A DNA stretch of 64,000 nucleotides, taken from positions 38,832,655-38,896,654 of the forward strand of contig NC_081183.1 in assembly GCF_029867415.1 (NCBI RefSeq), in the 5' to 3' direction. The translations under genes and the position numbers were made by a program. Shown piece by piece: positions 54,646 through 64,000 of the stretch (position 1 is the first letter of the stretch; each line of letters starts with the position of its first letter). The notes under the pieces were generated by a model. That model was given only the letters and a program-made list of their open reading frames with translations, did no database searches and was not told the DNA's origin. The DNA is from Vicia villosa. Its lineage: Eukaryota; Streptophyta; Magnoliopsida; Fabales; Fabaceae.

Positions 54646-56517
54646 TGTAACACCCCGAAAATTATTTCTAATTATTTAATTTAAGTAGGAAAATTATTTA
54701 ATTGGAATAATTGATTTTATGAGAAATATTGAGAAATATTGGAAAATAGTTATTGGGCTGTGTTGTGGTTAGTGAGAAAGGGAGGTGTTAACTTTTTAGG
54801 CCCATTAACCAAAGTTATTCTATTTCTCATAAAATAGAAGGAAATTGTGGAAGAGGAGGGTTACAGCAATTGGGAGAAGAGAAAGAACGTGAAAATAACT
54901 GAAGAGCTTTGGAAAGGGGAAGACCGAAGATCAAACCTAAGGTAAGGGGGGACTCTTCCTTTTAGTATCTCTTATGTGGTCTTAAGTGATAGGTAGATTG
55001 ATGTATGGTTTGATTCAATTAGATATTGGGATTGTTAGGTTAGGGTGTATAATTTGGATTGAATTGATGAAAATTGTGTGAACTCTTTGGTTAATAATGA
55101 GTTTAAATGATGTTTTGTGGTATATGATTGAATATATGATGATTATATGCCTGTATATGATGTCTGGAATCGTTTTTGGGTGAAAAGGGTGTGAAATCGC
55201 AGGTCTGTCGCAGACCTGAGAATTGGTAAAATCACAGGTCCGCTGAGCGGAGGACCCGACCTGGTTATTTTCTGTTGAAGGTCGCTAGTGGTCCGCTGAG
55301 TGGAGGTATGAAGGAATTCGCTTCTGTCTTGCGTCGCTGAGCGAACCTTGCTGAACGAGAATTTTTCTAAAACTTTAAAGTAGCGTATCTTTTGATCCGT
55401 GAATCCTTTCTTAGTGCCATTTTGGGCGTTGTGCAAGTAATTGAATGTTTTATATGGTGAATGATGAATATGGGTGGTGGCAATATTTATTTCTTTAAAA
55501 CTCGATTTAATTACTTGATGAGAATTGAACATTATGTGCATATGAGATAGGTGTGACAATGTATTTGATGTGATGATGAATTGGCCGTGACTATTATTAT
55601 GATTGTGATGAATGCATGGCTATTTGAATGATATTGAAAACATGTACATACTTATTCGGTGATGTGGTGTTGAGATGAGTTGTTCATCGTGATTCGGTGA
55701 TATTTTTAAGTATGTTATGTGTGTTTCATTCATTCATATGCATTTGATGATGGATCCTGTTGATGAATGGATCGTTGGTGGCTAATTCCCATTGTGCGGA
55801 GATTAGTAAGCAGTCATCGTGTGCCCATGAGGGTGTGAGCGATGAGGTTGGTCGTTTGCCCATGTGGGGTGTGAGCGATTTGAAGGGCAGTATCATAGAG
55901 AGAAGTCTTGTGAATGTGATTCACGAATTTTGGTACCACATGCATAGTGTCAGTTGTGTCATATGCATTTTGTCAAAACATGATTGTATGGATTTCCGTG
56001 TTTTGTGTTATAATCTATTATTGTGTGAATTGATGAATAATAGATGTGAATCTGAACATGTATAATTGGGTGAACGGTATATTATGATGCTTGTTTCTTA
56101 TGAATTGCATAATATTTACTAATTGAGAATGAGACTCACCCTTACATGTTGTCATTTTCAGATTGAGGAGTAGCGGCATTAGCGTTCGGTGAGGATGACT
56201 CGTAGAGTTTATCAGTTTATGTTGGGTCGTGTCGGTCATGCTCTAATCTTGTAACACTGGGGGACGATAGTTATAGAGTTTTATGAGATTACTCTATTTT
56301 ATCTGGTGTTGGATTATATTTCCATTTGGTTATATTGATGATGTTTCTTATTCCGCTGTGATAAACATGATTGTGTTTTTGACTAAATCGTTTCCTAATG
56401 AAGCATGACTTGACCATGGTTGGTTTATTTATTTTAAATAATTGTGGCACCCTTGTGTTTATGTTTTTACTCTGATATATTTATTTAAATTGCCGCGGGG
56501 TTTAGAAGGGTGTTACA
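54646..56517 (+). repeat. Solo LTR of a chromovirus, unit 2
   Basis: Copy of 47782-49653, including TSD TTGAA (54641-54645 and 56518-56522). The LTR therefore inserted, and was reduced to a solo LTR, before the unit was multiplied. Confidence 0.88.
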
Positions 56518-57155
56518 TTGAACATGGACCTCTCTATTCACAATATAGCTCAACGAATGAGGTGACAATCTTACGAGAAGGTCAAAGCAATCAGGAATAC
56601 AATTCAGGGCCTATTAGATTTCAACTTTCTCTCTGAAGTAAGATACATTTAAGAGGTAAAATTATTTTAAGGTAGAAATGATCATGAAAATATGATTAAA
56701 CCCTTAAAATAATTGTTTTATTTATTTAATTTTTTTTATAAATCCTTCTTAACCCGTAAAATGAGCATTTATGCTAGTTTTGTAGTTAAAGGTACAAAAC
56801 AAAGACAAATGGGGGTACATAATAGCGAATATCCAACACAAGGCCCAACAAACACAAAGTAGAAAAATATGAAGAGGTTTTATCGATTAAACATCTAACC
56901 TAGTCGATTAGATCACCACAAAATTAAAAAATTATGAGCGTTGGAGGGCCCTCAACGAATAGTTTAAGAATTAAATGCTATAATGGCCACTTACAATGAA
57001 AAACTTAAAAAAATACCATTGCTAATTGATTAGAAGAAATAATCTAATCGATTAGACAAATTGCTATAAAAAGAGGTAACATTTCATATTTTTCATTACA
57101 TCATTTTCTTATTTGATATTGCATAGAAACATTATATTCTCTCATCAACACCATC

Positions 57156-57164
57156 TATAAATAG
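57156..57164 (+). promoter_or_regulatory. TATA-like box before the extra ORF (unit 2)
   Basis: TATAAATAG, copy of 50292-50300. Confidence 0.5.
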
Positions 57165-57294
57165 CTTTCAAGAGAACTCGTTCCTCCGAACCTTCTTCCT
57201 CATACTTCTCCCAATATTTCTCCACACAAACCGAATAGACTAACTTTAACCTTTTTTTACTCCGATAGGGAAATTTTCTTCACCCACTATCTAT

Positions 57295-58057
57295 ATGAAG
57301 AGATTTTCTAAAATTTCTCTTTCATTGAAGCCTTCACTGTTGTAAGGCTAAAAGAATTCATCTTTGAGAAACCCCAAGGGAAATACCCAGAGTTACTAAA
57401 AATGTTTTATGCAAATATTTCCTACACTGATGGAATCATCAACTCTGAAATAAGGAAACATCCCATTACCTTATCCCTTGAAGACTTTACCATAATCTAT
57501 AACCTCCCTTTCATAGAGAAAGACTATGATCAAATGGATCTTAAAGGTAACAAATTTAACTTTGATACCCTTGCTCAAACTCTTCTCATTGATCTTGCCA
57601 CCATCATACCTTCTCCTTTCAATGTTGGATTCCTTCGTCCAAATGTTAGATTAATCCATTATACCATGAACCACATCTTATTTTCAAGGAAAGGAAACTA
57701 TAACACTATCCTAAAATCAAACATACCAGTTGTCTGGTTCTTGGAAACCAAGTCCCAAAAAATTGGGCAGATGTAGTACTCACTCATATGCTAGAATGAA
57801 AAAGAAAAAATAATACCCTATTCTATATTGAACTCTTCATAAAAATCCTACACTACACTAGATATCCTTTTATGGAGAAAGAACCTATTTATGCTTACAC
57901 CAAAGTAGAACAGGCAACTTTAAGCAAAATGGGGTACGCAATTCAAAATGGAGAACTCATCCTTGAGAAACCTAGAAGATCAAGAGAAAGAAGAAACACT
58001 CCACCATCAAATCCCTACAATGAAATCTGTGATGCTTGTGTTCTCTTGTTCTTCTGA
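57295..58057 (+). pseudogene. Decayed transposon-protein-domain ORF (unit 2)
   Basis: Identical in all frames to 50431-51193, with the same frameshifts and stop. The decay preceded the tandem duplication. Confidence 0.55.
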
Positions 58058-60241
58058 TGCTTCCATAGACCCATGTTCTAATATACACTAGTTTAAAATA
58101 CTTCCGTCGATGCACCTCCGAAAAAAATTCAATTTTTGACAAAAGAAAAGGTGCTTCCGGATGTGCATCTACGAAAGCAGGTGGCAAAATTGAAATTTCG
58201 TCAAGTGCCTAAGAGAATCAAGAGGTGTAATAAAATATTCTCTATTCAAATAGGAGGCGCCAATTGAATAGATGCTCTGTACTTTTTTTAATTGTATTTA
58301 CATTTCCTGTTGATTTACCTGTAGATTTGACTTTTTTGTGGATTTTACTGCAAAAAAAAATTATGTTTTATTTTCATAGGTATGTAGGAAATTTTTTAAG
58401 AAACATAAATAAATTAAAAAACTACAGAGGTACTTATTCAATTGACGCGTCCTTCTTGTGGAATCATATTTGATGTTTCATGCAGATTTCCTATATATTT
58501 TCTTATTTTCCAAAGGAAAATACTAAGCAAGTAAATCTGAAAAAGAAAAATCTACCAAAAACGTTGAATCTGCAGGAAATCTGCTAAAAGACATTTTTTT
58601 AAGAGATTAATTGTTATAAGTGTCCTATTTTTTTTTTTTTTATACATCAGTATATAGAAAATTATGATGGAAAGACAGGTATATTAATATTAAGTGTTGG
58701 AAAAATGGTTATTTGAAAAAGATTATTAATATTAAGTGTTGGAAAAATGGATATTTGAAAAACAATTTTTTTTTTTAATATGTAGAATGGCAGGTAAAAC
58801 TTTTGCATTTTCTTCCTTGAGACTTGATGGAACCAATGAGTCTCAACACCTAAAAGTCCTCTCCTCATCATAAAGTTAAAAGGATTTTTTTTTTTGGTTT
58901 TGTCTTTTCTTTTATTTGACATTCACATTAGGGCACCAAAATTACAAAATTAATTTTAAGGACTAAAGTTCTACGTGAAGTTTCTCATTCAACGGTTACT
59001 TTTTTCTCTCATTCATCTGTCACTTTTTTCTGTGTTAGGTTGTTGAGACTTTAATATTCTGTAAACATTTTTAAGGACTGATTCCGTAGAAGACTATGCA
59101 TCATGCCATCATACAATGACTTTCTTCGTCTAAGATAATATTGGATGACATCAAGAACACAGCTGTTATTAGAAGACCGCAACTTAGGCATTAGTTAAGA
59201 TCAAATTTTGATTTTTCCGATAAACTTACTTGTCATTTGATTTTATTAATGTTGATCGAAAAATAATAGGACATTAAATACTATTTTAACAACTTGATCA
59301 TTCAAATGACATAATTATAAAGACCTAAATTTTTTTGAAACATAATGATATAAATTAATATATTTAAATACTAATTAAAATATTTAATCAACCATGAATA
59401 AATAAGCTCTCTATTAAAGAAAAGAAAAAGGAGTAGTCAAAATTAAAAGACCGCAATCCAATGCCCAAATAGAAAGACTCGCATAAACAAAAAAATTAAC
59501 AAGGAAAAGACCATCGGGGCTATTGGCATGCACACAACAAAATTAGAAGAAAACGCTTAAAAAAAATAAAAGGACCAAACTCGAATCCAGTTCGCGTCAA
59601 ACAAGTCAACCACATACTCTTAAAAAATGGTAAAATAGAGTCGTCTTAAACTTTTGCGAAGTTCTATGTAAGAAGTTGAGGTTAGTTTTAGTTGAGTCAT
59701 GATTTTTAAGAAGCTCTGTTGAACCGTGAATTAATCATGGAATATGTATAAGAAAATCCTTTTTGCCATAACTTAATCATGAAAAATGGTTAGATCTTGT
59801 GTTGAAAGGCGCCTTGCACGCCGTCAAAGATGGTCCTATTGCCATAGAATTTAGGATGGTCCACCTAGAATCTTTCATTCTAACTGTTAGCTAACACCTA
59901 ACATTTTGAAGCAATTGTTCGTGCGAACTAATTAGAGACACTATAAATATGGTGTTGGTTATTCTCATTCTCCTAGAAGAAATATCGTTGTCGTGAGTAT
60001 TCTTGCCAAAAATAGTCCCATATTGCTTGAAATCAAGATTAGGGTTGGTTTATATAAAACACACATACACTTCAACCCAACGAGGCGCCTTTTATAAAGT
60101 TGTGAGTTGTCACACCCAAAATAGACAATACCTCGCACTCATAGTGGCACACATGAGATCGACCAAAATAGTGTCGTCGTTTGTGAGAAATGACTTATAA
60201 TTCCTACGAATTCCACAATTAGATCTCTCTGATTCAAAAAT

Positions 60242-60827
60242 CACTACTAGAAAATTCGCTTTTTGTGACCTCCGCATATTTTAAGAAGAACTTACCACTA
60301 CACCACTTTACATCTATTGTTATATTTTATATTTAAACATATATACATATAGTTTTTTACAAATATATTATATGTTAAAACAATAAAAAATATGAAAATT
60401 TTATTAAAAATTAAAAATTGAAAGAGATTTAAAATCTTTAAAAAAATGGAAAGGAAATAATAATATAATAAAGAGGATTAAAAATAAAAAACAAAACAAA
60501 AAATATTAGTGACCGAAATTTCGGTCTCTAATTTATATATATAAATTAAATTGCATAAAAAATATTTTTTGTGACCGATTTTGTGACCTCTTTAAATTTG
60601 TTCATGAATATCAAATTTTGGTGGCTAATTCGGTCACTACAGTGACTGAAATTTCGGTCACTAAATTTTGGTCTCTAAATCGGTGGCTAATGTATTTTAG
60701 TGACCGATTTAGTGACCTATTAAAATTGGCTCATGAATATCATATTTCGGTGGCTAATTCGGTCACTACAGTGACTAAAATTTTTTGGTCACTAAATCGG
60801 TCACTAAAAGCGAATTTTCTAGTAGTG
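60242..60827. mobile_element. Non-autonomous CACTA (En/Spm) transposon, 586 bp
   Basis: Begins CACTACTAGAAAATTCGC and ends with the inverted copy GCGAATTTTCTAGTAGTG; 28 of the terminal 29 bases match. The TSD is AAT (60239-60241 and 60828-60830), and the empty site is seen in units 1 and 2 (AAAAATCACCAATT). Inside are repeated AGTGACCGAAATTTCGGTCACT-like subterminal motifs. No transposase. Confidence 0.93.
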
Positions 60828-61246
60828 AATCACCAATTGCTACATCAAGCTTACGTGAAGAAGACAATGACAACAATCTAGATGTCATAGGTTTCTTAGC
60901 CTCAATATCTTTCTCTTTCCTTCCCATTGATTCAATCAACGGAGGATCATTTATTGAGAGTTCTCACACCCAAAACAAACAATACCTCATAGGCACAGTG
61001 GCACACATGAGGTTGACCAAATAGTGGCACAGTATGTGGGAATCGACTTCTGATTCCTATGAATTCTAATATTAGATCTCTCTGAATAAAATATCACAAA
61101 TTTCTACAACGAGCTTACGTGAAGATGACGATGACAACCAATCTAGTTGCCAAAGACGCCATAGGTTTCTTGGCCTCAAGATCTTTCTTTTTCCTCTTCA
61201 TTGATTCAATTGACGGGGGATCGTTTATTGAGTAAGGACCTCCACC

Positions 61247-62023
61247 ATGAAGCTCCCCCAATTCACTGATGGCGAACGAGAGGCATGAAGACGACGTGCC
61301 TATTTTAGGATTTCATATCTGCGAGAAAATGGATAGGACTCATAATGTGACACTTCCACTAGTCGTAACCACCACTATAACAAACTATTAAGTACCAGGA
61401 GTCCTCATTGATGATGGGAGCTCTTGCAATCTGATTTACATTGGAATCTTAATGAGAATAGGGTTACCCAATCGAGATTTGATGCCATGTGAAGGTTAAA
61501 ATTTGTTAGAATTCAATGATTTCTCCACTCTTCCATGTGGAGCTATCGAGCTACCGATCTTTTTCGGAGAAGGGAAGGACGAAAGAGCCATGAATGTGCA
61601 CTTTCTCGTGATTCCTTGTGAAAATGTCTATAATAACATCCTTCGGAGTTAAATCCTCGTCACACTAGATGCATTGGCTTCTCATGTCAATTTGAATGTG
61701 AAATATCACAAAGATTAAGGCAAACAATTTATCATTTTGGCCGATCTACATGGAGCATTCCTCATACATGAAGACGTATTTAAGAACCCCTTCACGACAC
61801 CTATCTCATTTATGATAAGAAAGAAGAAGATCTATCAAGCTATCAGTATGGTTGATCTCGACATGCGAGAAGACAAAGCACTGTGAAACAAAGAACTCAA
61901 CCCAACAATGAAAGTCAAAGTGAAAACACTTATGGCCAGTTTTGAACAGAAAATTTGAGATTGTCCAACTCGTATAAGGGTTGAGTTATCGTTCATGGTG
62001 AAGAATTGGCTCATTGATTGTCT
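61247..62023 (+). pseudogene. Ty3/gypsy protease and pre-RT remnant (unit 3)
   Basis: Copy of 46930-47720 with several substitutions (GGAATCTTAATG, CTACATGG) and a one-base insertion near 61700. Confidence 0.58.
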
Positions 62024-62084
62024 TAAAACTAATTCAACCTCTTTGTAGGATGGATTGCTACAGGATGGATTGCTACAGGTTGAA

Positions 62085-63956
62085 TGTAACACCCCGAAAA
62101 TTATTTCTAATTATTTAATTTAAGTAGGAAAATTATTTAATTGGAATAATTGATTTTATGAGAAATATTGAGAAATATTGGAAAATAGTTATTGGGCTGT
62201 GTTGTGGTTAGTGAGAAAGGGAGGTGTTAACTTTTTAGGCCCATTAACCAAAGTTATTCTATTTCTCATAAAATAGAAGGAAATTGTGGAAGAGGAGGGT
62301 TACAACAATTGGGAGAAGAGAAAGAACGTGAAAATAACTGAAGAGCTTTGGAAAGGGGAAGACCGAAGATCAAACCTAAGGTAAGGGGGGACTCTTCCTT
62401 TTAGTATCTCTTATGTGGTCTTAAGTGATAGGTAGATTGATGTATGGTTTGATTTAATTAGATATTGGGATTGTTAGGTTAGGGTGTATAATTTGGATTG
62501 AATTGATGAAAATTGTGTGAACTCTTTGGTTAATAATGAGTTTAAATGATGTTTTGTGGTATATGATTGAATATATGATGATTATATGCCTGTATATGAT
62601 GTCTGGAATCGTTTTTGGGTGAAAAGGGTGTGAAATCGCAGGTCTGTTGCAGACCTGAGAATTGGTAAAATCGTAGGTCCGCTGAGCGGAGGACCCGACC
62701 TGGTTATTTTCTGTTGAAGGTCGCTAGTGGTCCGCTGAGTGGAGGTATGAAGGAATTCGCTTCTGTCTTGCGTCGCTGAGCGAACCTTGCTGAACGAGAA
62801 TTTTTCTAAAACTGTAAAGTAGCGTATCTTTTGATCCGTGAATCCTTTCTTAGTGCCGTTTTGGGCGTTGTGCAAGTAATTGAATGTTTTATATGGTGAA
62901 TGATGAATATGGGTGGTGGCCGAATTTATTTCTTTAAAACTCGATTTAATTACTTGATGAGAATTGAACATTATGTGCATATGAGATAGGTGTGACAATG
63001 TATTTGATGTGATGATGAATTGGCCGTGACTATTATTATGATTGTGATGAATGCATGGCTATTTGAATGATATTGAAAACATGTACATACTTATTCGGTG
63101 ATGTGGTGTTGAGATGAGTTGTTCATCGTGATTCGGTGATATTTTTAAGTATGTTATGTGTGTTTCATTCATTCATATGCATTTGATGATGGATCCTGTT
63201 GATGAATGGATCGTTGGTGGCTAATTCCCATTGTGCGGAGATTAGTAAGCAGTCATCGTGTGCCCATGGGGGTGTGAGCGATGAGGTTGGTCGTGTGCCC
63301 ACGTGGGGTGTGAGCGATTTGAAGGGCAGTATCATAGAGAGAAGTCTTGTGAATGTGATTCACGAATTTTGGTACCACATGCATAGTGTCAGTTGTGTCA
63401 TATGCATTTTGTCATAACATGATTGTATGGATTTCCGTGTTTTGTGTTATAATCTATTATTGTGTGAATTGATGAATAATAGATGTGAATCTGAACATGT
63501 ATAATTGGGTGAACGGTATATTATGATGCTTGTTGCTTATGAATTGCATAATATTTACTAATTGAGAATGAGACTCACCCTTACATGTTGTCATTTTCAG
63601 ATTGAGGAGTAGCGGCATTAGCGTTCGGTGAGGATGACTCGTAGAGTTTATCAGTTTATGTTGGGTCGTGTCGGTCATGCTCTAATCTTGTAACACTGGG
63701 GGACGATAGTTATAGAATTTTATGAGATTACTCTATTTTATCTGGTGTTGGATTATATTTTCATTTGGTTATATTGATGATGTTTCTTATTCCGCTGAGA
63801 TAAACATGATTGTGTTTTTGACTAAATCGTTTCCTAATGAAGCATGACTTGACCATGGTTGGTTTATTTATTTTAAATAATTGTGGCACCCTTGTGTTTA
63901 TGTTTTTACTCTGATATATTTATTTAAATTGCCGCGGGGTTTAGAAGGGTGTTACA
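62085..63956 (+). repeat. Solo LTR of a chromovirus, unit 3
   Basis: Same ends and TSD (62080-62084 and 63957-63961), with about fifteen to twenty base changes relative to units 1 and 2. Confidence 0.88.
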
Positions 63957-64000
63957 TTGAACATGGACCTCTCTATTCACAATATAGCTCAACGAATGAG

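Larger units (their letters stand above)
52032..58895 (+). repeat. Tandem unit 2 (6,864 bp)
   Basis: Nearly identical to unit 1; the few differences seen are single bases (CATTAGTTAAG against CATTAATTAAG near 52328, GGTTC against GGTCC near 52970). All contents of unit 1 recur 6,864 bp later: leader duplication 53247-53784, minisatellite 54596-54640, noncoding 56518-57155. Confidence 0.9.
58896..64000 (+). repeat. Tandem unit 3, truncated by window edge
   Basis: Same order as units 1 and 2 up to the TTGAA right of the solo LTR. It differs by a CACTA insertion, one 15-bp repeat less, a one-base insertion near 61700 and about twenty-five single-base changes, clearly more than units 1 and 2 differ from each other. 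Confidence 0.9.

Noticed and set aside
45168..58895. Classical satellite DNA
   Set aside because: The unit (6.86 kb) is too long, has only about three copies in view and consists of identifiable transposon parts; segmental tandem duplication fits better.
1..64000. A defence system, biosynthetic cluster or host gene cassette
   Set aside because: Every long frame is assigned to a retroelement, a transposase or a decayed extra ORF; nothing else of coding quality is present.

Overview
This is a plant nuclear window made almost entirely of nested transposable elements. I see no tRNA, rRNA, CRISPR array or intact host gene. Ogre-type Ty3/gypsy LTRs (starting TGTTGCACCCC), a SIRE/Maximus-type Ty1/copia element and a Tat element with two RNase H domains suggest a large-genome legume, most likely tribe Fabeae (pea, vetch, faba bean, lentil). 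The species is an inference.

Layout. (1) 1-7201, minus strand: the 5' part of an Ogre element (gag, leader, PBS, 5' LTR) that runs off the left edge. (2) 7202-42867, minus strand: a decayed Tat-lineage Ty3/gypsy element, read right to left as 5' LTR, PBS, gag, zinc-ribbon-like module, protease, RT, RNase H, archaeal-type RNase H and integrase, followed by two plus-strand (antisense) ORFs. It carries two insertions. One is a 3.4-kb solo LTR (37131-40534, TSD GTAAC). The other is a minus-strand chromovirus (10935-33328, TSD CTTGG), which itself holds a plus-strand SIRE-type copia element (14303-24557, TSD AACAC) and an Ogre solo LTR (26916-31747, TSD CCAAA). (3) 42868-about 43690: a broken MULE/FAR1-type transposase gene that the Tat element landed in. 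(4) about 43700-45167: palindromic repeats, a MITE and a roughly 1-kb repeat. (5) 45168-64000: a head-to-tail array of a 6,864-bp unit, two full copies and a third cut by the window edge. Each unit holds a decayed gypsy element, a 1,872-bp chromovirus-type solo LTR (TSD TTGAA) and a decayed ORF with its own TATA-like box. The third copy also has a 586-bp CACTA element (TSD AAT).

Main observations. A related protein domain (I believe the 'putative plant transposon protein' family) occurs in three unrelated settings: antisense in the Tat element, sense in the RT-less copia element, and in the tandem unit. Each copy lies behind its own TATA-like box. The two Ogre LTRs share a tandem array of hairpins whose arms differ between units but stay complementary within a unit. 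Most coding regions are broken by stops, frameshifts or deletions, so the window is mainly a record of transposition, recombination and decay.
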